From the NCBI GenBank assembly GCA_022828595.1, contig JAKGHH010000006.1:12276633-12340632 (forward strand): a DNA stretch of 64,000 nucleotides. The letters run 5' to 3'. Source of the DNA: Nelumbo lutea (Eukaryota; Streptophyta; Magnoliopsida; Proteales; Nelumbonaceae). The position numbers and the translations under genes are program-made. The notes under the pieces are model-generated. The model saw only the letters and a program-made list of their open reading frames with translations, had not been told where the DNA came from and did no database searches. Positions 30,499-41,190 of the stretch are shown here, in pieces. Every line of letters begins with the position of its first letter. Positions within the stretch are counted from its first letter, which is position 1.

Positions 30499-30519
30499 TC
30501 AAATGCTGATAAAAAAAAC
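30499..30519 (+). repeat. Possible tail-only insertion (9-bp direct repeats)
   Basis: AAGGGAATA occurs at 30490-30498 and 30520-30528; between them is TCAAATGCTGATAAAAAAAAC, which includes the LINE tail motif CTGATAAAAAAAA. The repeat is short and the neighbourhood purine-rich, so chance is possible. Confidence 0.45.
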
Positions 30520-30829
30520 AAGGGAATAATGAAGTAAGTCAAAATGGGGAAGTGACAATTGATATATCGGTGGAAAGGGAGGTAGTGGTAGGAAGGTCCC
30601 TCTATCTGTTCTTTTGAAGAGGGGAAAGATTTGCTAGGATAGCTTTTGAACAATTTAAAAAAAAACAAAAAAAACAAAAAAAAAACAAAAGAAAAGAGAA
30701 AAAAAAAGGAAAGAGTTGAGAAGGACAAGGGTTGCGACGAAGAAGGGGGAGAAGAGGATGATTTAGAAGATGATGAGTGAGGGATTGAAGCTCAAGGATT
30801 CTACAGGAGTTGGAGGTAGGAGATTAGAA

Positions 30830-31580
30830 TAAAGCTGATGAGTGGAATGTAAGGGGATTGAGGGAAGGAAGAAGAAGGGCATTGATAAGAAACTAAATAA
30901 GAAAACACAAACTCAAGGCAGTGCTGTTATAGGAAACAAAACTGGAAAATTTTGACTTAAGAATGACAAATGAAATCTCGGGAGAGGAGAGTGGAGAGTG
31001 GGTAGAACCAAACGCAGGCTTCAGCAGCCCGCGAACTTCTGTCAGAGGTGATTAGTCTCCTTACGTGGCGGCGGGGTCGTCACGAGCAGTAAGCATCGGG
31101 GTTTTCAGTTGGTTTGGTCATTTTGTGGGATCAAGAGTCTTAAGGAAGTTAGGGGAAGGGGTTGGTGCATTATATGTCAGTGTGTTTGCAAGAAGCAAAT
31201 GGAGACTGGAGTTGGGGTCTAACAAATGTGTATGGTTAGAATGAATAAGGGGAAAGAGTGGGGTTTGGGGAGGAGTTGGAAAGGTTGAAACAAAGGTGGG
31301 AGAGCCATGGTGTTTGGAAGAAGATTTCAATATTAAAATGAAAGGGGAAAGGGAAAGGAGAATAAGTGTGGGAATGAGGAGGTTTGAGGAGTTTATTAGT
31401 AGATGCGAGCTAATAGACCCCTTTAAGTGGTGGAAGATTTGCATAGTAAAATAGACGGTGTCCAGCAATACTTAGAAAACTTGATGGATTCTTGTATTCT
31501 GGGGATTGGGTGGCTCATGCAGGGAAATGGTGCAAAAGTCTTTTTCATTGTGCATGTCAGATCATAAACCAAATTTACTA
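30830..31580 (+). pseudogene. LINE-I endonuclease remnant
   Basis: Starts near 30830 with a WNVRGLREGRRRALIRN-type N terminus, followed by ETKLENFDLR. Later ARSKWRLELGSNKC, PWCLEEDFNIKMKGERERRI (GGDFN motif altered to EEDFN) and MSDHKPNLL (Ser-Asp-His motif). Stops are frequent. A CpG-rich patch at 31017-31102 contrasts with the purine-rich surroundings. Confidence 0.75.
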
Positions 31581-31999
31581 AAAAAATGGGTGCTATTTCA
31601 AGGCTCAAACCATTCAGGTTTGAAAATGTTGGACTACATCAACCAAACTTAGGGTTTGGGGGTTGGCTCGAGGAGAAACAAAGAGGTACACAAATGAAAA
31701 GTTCAGCTAGGTTTAGGGTAGTAAGAAAGCTGCAGATTATTAAAGAGGAGTTGCAGGGGATGAGGGTGGAGGTAAGTGAGGAAAATGTAAATAAGGAGGT
31801 GTTGGAGAAGCAAGCAAGGTTGAAGAGGTTGGAGGAAGGAAACTTTTCGAGAGGTTCAGTTGGAAAAAGAGGGCTTGGAGAGTGAGCTAGAGAGGATAAT
31901 CATGAGAGAGGAAGTGAGATGGAGGCAAAAATCAAGAGAGATTTGGTTGAAAGAGGGTAAAACACAGCAGTCTTTTATGTGTTTGCACGTGGAAGCAAG

Positions 32000-32204
32000 G
32001 TTCAAAATATTGATACAGGCAGATACGCCCGTTGCTTGCTTTTATTTATTTATTTTTTTAGTTTTTTTTAAACTGGTTCAGAGGGGTCGGTTTAAGGCCT
32101 GCCTACCCCCTAAACAAGGTCACACCCAAAAACACCTCCTGTAAGGTGTATCAGGAAGCCACTGATACGATATGTATCAGCTGATATGTATCGAAATTTT
32201 GAAC
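32000..32204. mobile_element. Small inverted-repeat element (about 205 bp) in LINE-I
   Basis: Left end GTTCAAAATATTGATAC, right end GTATCGAAATTTTGAAC; inverted repeats of about 17 bp with three mismatches. The interior has GATAC/GTATC words and T-runs, no coding capacity. It interrupts the linker between HVEA- and RRRNLITR-coding sequence. A clear target duplication is not visible, so the superfamily is left open. Confidence 0.65.
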
Positions 32205-32396
32205 AAAGAAGGAGAAACCTCATTACAAGAATTCAGGTGGGAGAAGAGGTGCTTGATTCTTGGGGTGAAATTCAAGAGAATGTGGTGGATTTTTACAATA
32301 AGCTTTATTCAGGAAGGACTTGGTGTTTGGTCACACTGGGAGGTTTTGAACCTAGGAAGATGAGTGAAGATTCAGCAAGATGGTTAGAGAAAGAGA

Positions 32397-32424
32397 AGGA
32401 TCTGTTGCTTATCAAAAAAAAACA
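32397..32424 (+). repeat. Possible tail-only insertion (17-bp imperfect repeats)
   Basis: The 17-mers at 32380-32396 and 32425-32441 agree at 14 positions. Between them AGGATCTGTTGCTTATCAAAA and more A's end in CA, which resembles the LINE tail CTGTTGTTGATCAAAA. In protein terms WLEKE- is duplicated as WMEKE- around the insert, which relatives lack. Confidence 0.5.
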
Positions 32425-32824
32425 ATGGATGGAGAAGGAGATAGAGGCAGTCGAAGTTAACAAAGGCCTGAAGAGGACTGATGGTGATAAGCACCGGGGC
32501 CAGACAGTGTCAATTTTAATTTTATTAAACACTGTTGGAGCTTTTTGGAGGCAGACTTTATGCAGATGGTTAAGGAATTCTGTGAAACCAGAAAGTTGGA
32601 AAGAAGAGCAAATGAAACTTTTATATCTCTGATTCAGAAAAAAAGTGGGGCATTGAAGCATTGAATATAAAAGACTTCAGACCAATTAGTTTGATAGCCC
32701 TTACAAGCTATTAGGTATTATTGTGAAGGCAAGAAGGCTGAAGAGAGTAATCCATGAGGTGGGGGGGACTCAGATGGCGTTTGTGGAAGACAAATTCTGG
32801 ATGGGGTTATGGTGGCTAGTGAAT

Positions 32825-32845
32825 TATTGATCAAAAAAATATATT
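32825..32845 (+). repeat. Tail-only insertion (13-bp direct repeats)
   Basis: GTGGCTAGTGAAT is present identically at 32812-32824 and 32846-32858. The 21 bases between are TATTGATCAAAAAAATATAT plus T. TATTGATCAAAAAAA is the exact kind of 3' end found on LINE-A (ttattgatccaaaaaa). A complete LINE signature with almost no LINE. Confidence 0.85.
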
Positions 32846-33429
32846 GTGGCTAGTGAATGCATTGATTTGAGGTTAAGAAGTGGGAGACCAGGGCTAGTGA
32901 GCAAAATAGACATGGAAAAAGCTTATGCCCATGTGGAGTGGGGTTTTTTTGGAGGAGGTGCGAAGGTTGATGGGGTTAGAGGACAAGTGGAGGAGCTGAT
33001 GTATGGGTGCATTTCATTAGTCTCTTTCTCAATACTCCTAATTGAGTTATGATGGAGTTTTCAAGCTTGTAGAGGGTTGAGGCAAGGGGATACAATCTCC
33101 CCTTTGCTGTTTGTATTGATTATGGAGGTGTTGAACCTGCTTATGAATAGGAGCATTTGTTGGGCTGGGTTGAAGGATTTAAGGTAGGGTCAGATGGCCA
33201 TGAATCTCCCACTTACAATATGTCGATGACACATTTCCTTGGATGCTTCGGTGGAACAGGTGCTGAACTTGAGAGCAATATTGGCTACATTCAGATGTTT
33301 TTTATCAGCAACAGAAAAGATTTCAATAATTAGAAGAAAAATAGATACAACAAGAAGTTGTAAAATCCAGCTTTAGAAAGCTGACCCAACCCAAATTACA
33401 ATTTTGCCCAAAACAGCTGTGTTCTTTGA

Positions 33430-33815
33430 ACCCCTTGCTTAGCTAAAACTATCCGCCAAACTATTAGCAGTTCTCTTCACCCATCTCACTTGGATTGACA
33501 TATCCTTTGAGAGCCATTTAAATTTTCTGAGATCGCTTCTCATCTGCCAGGTCACCCCTTCACCCTTTTGTATCCAGTTTATCACTGTTTTCGAGTCTCC
33601 CTCAATAACCAACCTGTTAATACCCAATTCTTTTGCTTTTTCCAACCTAAATACTGTATCCATGAATTTGATCTCACCACATCACTCTGTCCCGCTGGAC
33701 TGGAGTAGAGAGCAATGATATTTTCATCTTCATTTCTAATAACCCCTCCTATGCCCGAGGGCCTGGATTCCCACACAACTCCCATCAAAGTTAAGCTTCT
33801 TCCAACCGTCTATTG
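33430..33815 (-). pseudogene. LINE-J RNase H domain
   Basis: Minus strand: WKKLNFDGSCVGIQ (catalytic Asp), then a frameshifted middle, EKAKELGINRLVIEGDSKTV (catalytic Asp), LRKFKWLSKDMSIQVRWVKR and TANSLADSFS. The Glu-bearing helix is disturbed near 33670. C-terminal domain of ORF2. Confidence 0.85.
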
Positions 33816-34265
33816 GGGGAGACCAATTCTCAATAAACTTCTGTCTTATTGAAGAGGAGGTTATTGTTTCAATCAATACTTCCTTGCTTTTTTCTCTTTC
33901 TTCAAATATTCTTGCATTTCTTTCCTCCCAAACAGTCCACAATACTGCTGCTCTAGCATAACACCTCCACATGTTTTTACCCCTCCTTTTAGTGCAACTA
34001 ATGCCAATAGGGCTAAATAAGCCATCCAATCTGTTCGGAGAAGACCACCTGCAACCAAATAAGGAAGCAAACCAATCCCAAATAAAGCTAATAAAAGGGC
34101 AAGAGATTAGAAGATGAGAAGCAATCTCACCATTCAGCTTACATAGGATACACCAGTTAGGGGACAAACACCTGTTTGGACTTTTCCTTTGAAGTGGGTC
34201 ACAGGTATTAATACATCCATGAAACACTTCCCAACAGAAAGCACTGACTTTAGGGGAAAGGGGAG
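33816..34265 (-). pseudogene. LINE-J zinc-finger region, distal part
   Basis: Minus strand: LSPKVSAFCWEVFHGCINTC, SPNWCILCKLNGEIASHLLI, SCPFISFIWDWFASLFGCRW and WTVWEERNARIFEEREKS. The Cys/His pattern of zf-RVT is complete. The frame is open across most of this stretch. It is cut at 34266 by a hAT element and continues at 35185 with FPVKEIWCSPI. Confidence 0.88.
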
Positions 34266-35176
34266 CAGAGGTGTCAATTGGACTGGATTTGGTCCAACCC
34301 AATCCAGTCCAATGTGAGTCCACTTACAAATGGACTGGACCTAATCCAGTCCAAATCCAATACAAACAAAATCCAATCCAATCCATTAAAATGTAAATGG
34401 ACTGGATTGGATCCAATCCAAACCGAATGAAATATCAAAAGTTATATAAAAAAAACATAACATATAAAAATTTATAAAAATATATTAAAATGAAGAAAAT
34501 CTAAAAATTACAAAAATATATCGTTGTCATTGAAAAAGCACTTTTGTAAAAGTGCTTTCATAAAAGTGCTTTCATAAAAGTACTTCCATAAAAGTGCTTT
34601 TGTAAAAGTACTTCCATAAAAGTGCTTTTGTAAAAGTACATTTGTAGTACTTTTGTAAAAGTGCTTTTATAAAAGTACTTCCACAAAAGTTCTTTTGTAA
34701 AAGTACTTTTATAAAAGTGCTTTCGTAAAAGTACTTTTGTGAAAGTGCTTTTACAAAATTGCTTTCATAAAAGTACTTTTGTAGAAGTGCTTTCATAAAA
34801 GTAAATTTGTAAACATGCTTTCATAAAGTACTTTTCATAAACTTACTTTTATAAAAGTGCTTTTGTAAAAGTGCTTTCATAAAAATGCTTCCGTAAAAGT
34901 ACTTTTTTATAAGTATTCCGTAAAAGTACTTTTATAACAGTGATTTTATGCTGGCTTCAGTTTTTATCGGTTTCAAATTGGACAAGGGTTTGGCAATTTG
35001 GCCTTGTGATCGGATTATTGGAAATTTGGTTTAGGTCCAATTCAGACCAATAAGAATATGGACCAATTTATCTTGGATTGGCCCAATCCAATAATTATAG
35101 CGAACCGTCTAAATCCAATTTGATAAGGTTTGGATCGAATTGGATCCAATCCAAAACCGGTTGATTGACACCCCTA
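34266..35176. mobile_element. hAT-type non-autonomous element, 911 bp, in LINE-J
   Basis: Ends are inverted: CAGAGGTGTCAATTGG at the left and TTGACACCCCTA at the right, the common (C/T)AG(A/G)GGTGTCAA form of plant hAT MITEs. Flanks AAGGGGAG (34258-34265) and AATGGGAG (35177-35184) form an 8-bp duplication with one mismatch. Subterminal regions are rich in GGATTGG/CCAATCC words. The middle is an AT-rich minisatellite. No transposase. Confidence 0.82.
34530..34945 (+). repeat. AT-rich minisatellite (AAAAGTGCTTTNRT units)
   Basis: About 400 bp made of diverged copies of a 13-14 bp word such as AAAAGTGCTTTTGT or AAAAGTACTTCCAT. Alternating AGTGCTTT and AGTACTTT units suggest a higher-order unit of about 26-28 bp. 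AGTACT is a palindrome, so the strands can fold locally. It has an apparent open frame on the minus strand that is only the repeat itself. Confidence 0.85.
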
Positions 35177-35362
35177 AATGGGAGAACACCAAATTTCCTT
35201 GACCGGGAAAGAAGGAAAAAAAGAGGTGGCTAACAAAGAATGTAAGAAGGTTTTACAAGAAAACACCCCATCAAAACTAGGGCTCCAAACCCCCTTCTTC
35301 CAAGAAAACTGAATTCAGCAGATTCAATAAATCAAACACACTGGGAAGCTCAGACTCTCTAA

Positions 35363-36279
35363 GGTTCCGTTTGTTTATGGGATGGGGACATGAAAAAGGG
35401 AATATTCCAAAAATATTCCCTTTTCTCATATTTGTTTTGAGGGAAAGAGGGGGATGGGATGAGAAAAAAGTGGGATGCGACATCCCAAAATCGTGGATTC
35501 GGGATCGCACCAAAACAATGCGAACCCGGTGAGAAAACTCAAGTTTCCATCTCCCTCCTCCTGTAAAACAACCATGTCGAAGGTCCCACACGCATTAACA
35601 GAGAAATCCGGCAACATAGTCCTATTCAATGGCACTAGCATAGGTGTCCAGCACCAATGCCACCGCCAGCATAGGGGAATCGACACAACAGTAAAAATCC
35701 CTCGCAACGGCCAAAATACAAAGCAACTTCCCCGTTCGGATAAAAGAAGTCGACGCTGAGAGTCCCATATGCATCTTCTCCGGCAAGTCAACGCTGAAAA
35801 CAACTTCTTCTATTGGTGTCTCTGTTTCCAATAGTTGATTCTATTATCAAAGCAACAGACATGGAGCCTTGTTTATAAGTGCGAACAGGGCTGCCAACCG
35901 GGCTTCGAGTACTGGGGCAGTGAGCATCGTGTCAGAGGCCGGCAACGGGGATGCACAGGTCACGCCTGTGCCGGCCATTGACAGTTTGAGGGAAGGCCAG
36001 ACATCATTGTCGAGACTGAAGTTAGATGAGGTGGAAGAATTTTCGACCCCTGAGTTTAAGCATAGGTTGTCGATGTGTAGGTCGAGGAAACAGAGAGGTT
36101 GAAACGAGAAGAAGAAGAAGAAGAGAGGAGAAAGAGAGTGGGAGAGGTGAGAGATGAAGGGGGTAGCCATCGCTTCTGTTCGTCTCGAACGAAGGAGGAA
36201 GGTGAACAATGCCATTTTGGTCCCCTTTTACATTTTCCCATCCCATCCCACCCAAATCTTCCCACAAACCAACGAAGCC
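35363..36279. mobile_element. Inverted-repeat element, 917 bp, carrying gene-like sequence, in LINE-J
   Basis: Left end GGTTCCGTTTGTTTATGGG, right end (reverse complement) GGCTTCGTTGGTTTGTGGG, followed on both sides by GGGATGGGG-rich subterminal sequence. TAA flanks it at 35360-35362 and 36280-36282, as for PIF/Harbinger; CTAAGGTTC is also shared on both sides and would suit a 9-bp Mutator-type duplication. It splits the LINE-J codons for NFGFNKNL and RESELPSVFDLL. The interior (35470-36100) is GC- and CpG-rich with open frames, unlike a simple MITE. Confidence 0.75.
35869..36102 (+). pseudogene. Possible captured gene fragment inside the 917-bp element
   Basis: 78-codon open frame of ordinary amino-acid composition, with ANRAASTGAVSIVSEAGNGD and LKLDEVEEFSTPEFKHRLSM. 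Sequence is markedly richer in GC and CpG than neighbouring LINEs. No family is recognised. It may be an exon piece captured by the element, or chance coding in a GC-rich stretch. A second open stretch on the minus strand overlaps 35426-35803. Confidence 0.35.
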
Positions 36280-36282
36280 TAA

Positions 36283-37974
36283 GGTTCTTATTGAAGCCAA
36301 AGTTCCAATTTAGCCCCGAGGGAAGAGAGTGTTGACTTAGGAAATCAGACAAAGGTCTTTCCTCGAAACTAGAAAGATCAAAAAGAGAAGGGAATCTCTT
36401 ACCCAAAGGGATATTCCCGATCCACACATCCTCCCAAAATTTGATCTTTCGACCAGAAGCCAAGTCATACTTGATATAAGTTAGAAATGTAGGAAGAAAA
36501 TCATAAATGGCCTTCCAGGGAGAAGACAAGGTAGCTCTACGGCTACAGTCGATGTCCCATCCATCGCTTGACATACCATGAATGCTTGCCACTACTTTGT
36601 GCCATAATTTCTCATTTTCATTAGAAAACCTCCATAGCCATTTGTTAAATAGAGCTTGATTCTTCAACCTAATATTGTTGATTTCCAACCCCACTTCTTC
36701 CTTCAACTTCACCACTTCTCCCCAATTGACCAAATGATCCTTCTTTTTTCCCCTGGTTTCCAAAGAAAATCCCTCATCAATTTTTCAATTTCCTTCACAA
36801 TCCCTTGTGGCATCCTAAAGACTGACATGTAATACTCTGGAAGATTTGCAAGGGTAGACTTAACAAGAGTTAATCTCCAACCAACAAAATATAATTCCTT
36901 TTCCACCTAGCTAGGCGCTTCTCAACCTTTTCCACCACCGGAGACCAAAATCTAATGGATCTAGGGTTATCACCAAGGGGTAAACCTAAATATTTCATAG
37001 GCCACTCACCCTTCTCACAAGTCACAACCTAGAGAATCCATCATACTCCTCAACATTTCCTCTTCAATGTTAGTTCCAACAAGTAAGCTCTTTGACCAGT
37101 TAATCCTCAAATTAGACATCCTCTCAAAGAGCTTAACCACCGATATCAAGTTATCAATCCCATCCCTACACTCTCCATCACAGAAGATCAAAATGTCATT
37201 TGCAAACAGCAAATGAGATAATCACGACATTATCTCTCCCAATTGTCCAACCTCTAAAAAGATGCAATTGCTCTCGAAATTAATTTGTTTAACACTTCAA
37301 CAATCAAGGTAAATAAAAAAGGGGAGAGGGGATCACCTTGCCTAAGCCCACGAAAGCCCTCAAAGAAATCATACACCATCCCATTGACAATGATTGAGTA
37401 ATGACTAGTTTGTAATCAACCCTTAATCCATTTACACCACAACTCTCCAAAGCCGGACCTCCTCATAATGTCCAATAAGAAGTTGCAATCCACAAGACCA
37501 TAAGCTTTTTCCAAATCCAATTTTATTGCCACTCCTTTCCTCTTTAACCTCTTTTGGGCCTCCACACACTCATTTGCAATTAGAATTTGATCAATAATTT
37601 GCCTATCCTGAACAAAAGCCCCTTGAGATTGTGAAACAAGTGGGGGGGATCACTTTCTTAATCCTCAAAGATAACATCTTTGCTATGACCTTGTAAATGC
37701 TAGTGACAAGGCTAATGGGTCTAAAATCCCCAGGCCGGTTAGCATTGTTCTTCTTTGGGATCAGTTCTAAGAAAGTAGAGTTCATACCCGAACCGATAAC
37801 CCCTCTTCTATAGAATTCATTGAATACTTTGATAAGATCTCCTTTGATTATATCCCAACAATCTTGGTAGAAGGCCATCGTGAAACCATCGAGCCCTAGA
37901 GCTTTTGATCTGTTCATAGCAAAGACAGCCTCCTTAATCTCATCCTCTTCAAACTTCCTTTCAAGAAATTGCAC
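36283..37974 (-). pseudogene. LINE-J reverse transcriptase
   Basis: Minus strand, from the right: FEEDEIKEAVFAMNRSKALG and LDGFTMAFYQDCWDIIKGDL; LELIPKKNNANRPGDFRPIS; VIAKMLSLRIKKVIP; then a stretch with FRGLRQGDPLSPFLF-type coding; LLFANDILIFCDGECRDGID; LVNWGEVVKLKEE; ALFNKWLWRFSN; IKFWEDVWIGNIPLGKRFPS. The active-site box is FAND: the first catalytic Asp is Asn. Frame breaks near 36709, 36906, 37015, 37212 and 37603. Confidence 0.92.
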
Positions 37975-37980
37975 CTGATC

Positions 37981-39260
37981 TTACCCCAAAGTCTCCCACT
38001 CAAAACCTTCAACTAGCCATCTCTCATCCAAGGATCTTCCATAAATAGACCTGAAATGCTCCGAAAAAGACTTAATGGTCTCACTTTGATCAGTACACTC
38101 ATTTCCCCCCACCATTAAAGAAGTAATTAAACTCTTCTTTCTCCTTCCATTTGCAATGGCATGGAAAAATCTTGTATTCCCATTACCTTCTTTGATCCAC
38201 CTCTCCCTCGATTTTTGCTTCCATCTCATTTCTTCTCTCAACAAAGTCTCCCCTAGCTCCCCCTTCAAAGACCATCTCAATTCTCTATCATCCTCTCCTA
38301 ATGAGCCCTCAACTTCTTTGCTATCAATTTCCTCAATTCGAGAAATCAAATCAGTTTTCTTTTCCTCCAATCTTCCAAACTTCTCTCTATTCCACTCTTA
38401 AATCTCATTTTTCAACAGCTGGAGTTTCTTTAGGAACTTTTGGCCTTCCCACATCATAAGCCAATGTAGGCTATTCCACCAAATCTTGACCTTCTCTTTG
38501 AAGTCCGGGTGAGTAAGCCACATGTTTTCAAATCTAAACGGAGTTAGGCCTCCATCAATGGACCTTTGAAACAAACAAATGGGCCAATGGTCAGAGGTGA
38601 TTCTAGGCAGAGTTCTCCCAAATAAGTCTAGCCAATGCTCTTCCCAATCATGTGAGACTAAAAATTTGTCAGGCTTAGAGAGAATAGGATTTGCTTGAAG
38701 ATTTAACCAAGTAAAACAGGATTGTCCCAGCTGAATATCTCTCAAATCAAAGGTCTCAACAAAAGAATTAAAGTTTCTCATGCTTGTTGTAGTCCTTTGT
38801 CTACCCACACTTGATTCGTTCACAAATCTAACAACATTGAAGTCTCCCCCTATACACCATGGCCCTTCCCAAAGACCCCTAATATCCTCAAGCTCCTCCC
38901 ACATCAAATTTCTATATCTATAAGAATTTAGCCCATAGACATTTGTCAGAACCCATTCAAACCCATCCTTCAAATCCTTTCACTTGATAGACACTGAGAA
39001 TTTGCCCACCAACTCTTCCAAACACTAAACTACCTCTTCTTTCCAAATTGTTATTATGCCCCCCGAAGCACCCCATGAGGGTGCAAAACTCCAACTAGCA
39101 TTTCTCTCCCCCTAAATACTCCTTATCCATTTTCTATCAACGTCCTGAATTTTGGATTCTTGGATTAGAACAAAATCTGGTCTTCCTCAGTAACTCTTTA
39201 ATCACACTTCTTTTTGTGGCACTTCCTAAACCCCTTACTTTCCAACTAATAATCTTCATG
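37981..39260 (-). pseudogene. LINE-J endonuclease and linker
   Basis: ORF2 starts at about 39260 with MKIISWKVRGLGSATKR. After broken sequence, an open stretch (38973-38398) contains FEWVLTNVYGLNSYRYRNLM, WCIGGDFNVVRFVNESSVGR and ITSDHWPICLF: both the GGDFN and SDH motifs are intact. The linker (38370-37981) reads LREEMRWKQKSRERWIKEGN and TRFFHAIANGRRKKSLI. It is the best-preserved endonuclease in the window, yet a stop at 38970-39000 separates it from its N terminus. Confidence 0.9.
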
Positions 39261-39301
39261 ATCACTACAAAGAGATAACCCCAGTCACCAACAAAAGACA
39301 C

Positions 39302-41190
39302 CTACAAACCCCCCTTCCTTCTGTCTCCTCTAGCACTTAACTCCTTGTCCCCTTCTACACCACTAATAAGTTTTTCCACTTCATTTAGCTTCCTTCTCCC
39401 CTTGCCTCCCTTTTCTTTAGTTGTTTGGCTTGGAGGTTTTCTTTCTTTGATTTTCTCCACCTTCAGCCCCATTTTATCAGCCAAATCCATCACCAGGTTC
39501 TTTGCATTTCGTATTTCTTCATTTGTTTTACTTTTTCCGGACTCAATCCTTTCTTCCCTTCCTTTGCTTGGTTCATTCCCCACTTTTCCACCTTTTGGAC
39601 ACTCCTGAGACTGGTTTCCTTTTGCTACCAATTTTTCCCCAACTATACCCCCCTCCTGAGACTGGTTTCCTTTTGCTACCAATTTTTCCCCAACTATACC
39701 CCCCTCCTGAGACTGATTACAGATCACTTCTTGAACATCCTCCCTTCCTTCCCTATCTCCAATTGTTTCTCTTCTAAAACCTCCACCACCTAAATCCCTA
39801 CTTGTTTCTCCGTTTGTAGGCATCTGTAGAACCAGCAAGACAAAGATTAGTACAAAAAACTAAATCACCAAAGTTATAGTGGTTACCAGAGGTTGGCTGA
39901 GTGCTTGACAGTACAGAGGGACTGACAGTTCTTTCAAAAACCTAAACCATTTGGTGGCTCTCCAAACCCCTAAAAACATCACCAACAATTTGAGAAGGCT
40001 TCAAAGGAGTGTTAGACTTCACCAGATCTGGGTTTGTACCCCAATCTAAAGTGTCCTTTGCAATTTCCTGGTTTTCCTACAGACTCACCACCTAAACCCC
40101 ATGACCTTGCCACTAACTGGAAACGGTGTCCTTGACTCCTTGGCCACCTTTGTTCTCATCTTGACAAGTTGAAGGAATCTTTGAGATATTACCTGAGAAA
40201 AGTTGCACTTCACCAATTGGAATCGGTGTCCTTGACCGCTCCTTATGACTATCCTTCTTATTAACAACTTCCTCTCCTCCCCCAAAGAGAGAACTAATGT
40301 GATAGTCCATGTCACTTTCTAGGTAGACTTGGACTGTACCTTCAATGCCTTTGTAGCTTGAATCATCTTCGGAAGAGAAGTCGTCTTCTGATACATCACA
40401 ATCCACCCAACGACCATTTTCAAATTTGTCCCTCCAATCGACCTTGGCCCTATCGTAACAAGGATTAGGCCTATCTCATTTCACCCAAATCAGTTGTGAC
40501 GGAGAAGCCCCCGTTCAACTGTTAGAAGTTGATGGGGACGATGATAGACCACAAATCTTGTCCCCCATCGCCTCACTAAAGCCTTTGCACATGACTTTTA
40601 AGTCGTCACGTGGCGAACACTTCACAGCTAGGTCAACTCAACGGTTCATTCCTGGTTCAGCCAACCCCACCTTATTTTGCCCATCTTTTTAAAACCTCCA
40701 CGTAGGGTAGGTTAACTTTTGGTTCAACCGACCTTGTAAATTCAAAAACATTTGAGAAACCCAGCTTTAATGGCCAATTAGAGCCACCCGAGCCAAAGTT
40801 CGATGGTATAGCTTCTAAAAGAGAGGCCGACATTGAATTTAAAGTTTTCCTCCTCATTTACACCACTTGTCAGCCATCTGGCCATGCCACCGCCTTCTTC
40901 CTCCTCTTTACTCTTCTCCCACGGCAGCGTTTCAGCTTCCAACGCCAACCAAACTCTCTGCCATCGACCATTGGAAAAGAACTCAACTGTTCTAGGAATT
41001 CAATCAGGATTAGAGCATTTCACCTTGATTTTGGCTGCTTGTAGTGACGAGGTGTTTACTGCTACCAGTGATCCTCCGCATAAACTTGCCACTTGGAGGA
41101 AAGTCTCAAACTTACACAGATTAAACCGGAGACCAACCAGCTTGATTTGTAGCACCTCTTCCTCCAGCTTAAACCTGTAACAAGAAGGGT
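39302..41190 (-). pseudogene. LINE-J ORF1
   Basis: Minus strand. The right part (about 40860-41190) reads FETFLQVASLCGGSLVAVNT, ARIKVK-like, the globular ORF1 domain. The middle (40113-40406) is acidic (DVSEDDFSSEDDSS). The left part (39302-39838) is a Lys/Glu/Gly-rich tail of 178 codons holding a tandem repeat. The order matches LINE-C ORF1. Several stops separate the parts. The role in related elements is RNA binding. Confidence 0.65.
39603..39720 (-). repeat. 51-bp tandem repeat in LINE-J ORF1
   Basis: Two identical 51-bp units (39603-39653, 39654-39704) and the start of a third. Each encodes NQSQEGGIVGEKLVAKG, 17 residues, in frame. The identity of the copies points to a recent slippage or unequal exchange in the low-complexity tail of ORF1. 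Confidence 0.93.

Larger units (their letters stand above)
31690..33299 (+). pseudogene. LINE-I linker and reverse transcriptase, first part
   Basis: Linker: SELERIIMREEVRWRQKSRE. After the MITE (32000-32204): RRRNLITRIQVGEEVLDSWG. RT: DFRPISLIALTSY, LVSKIDMEKAYAHVEWGFF (catalytic Asp), [20 protein letters not shown] and, at about 33218, the box QYVDDTF. YVDD is intact, but the frame is broken in several places. The RT stops at the LINE-J target duplication and resumes at 41207. Confidence 0.85.

Noticed and set aside
34572..34796. A 74-codon minus-strand frame with KALLQKYFYES repeats
   Set aside because: It is only the AT-rich minisatellite read in frame; both strands and other frames are equally open there.
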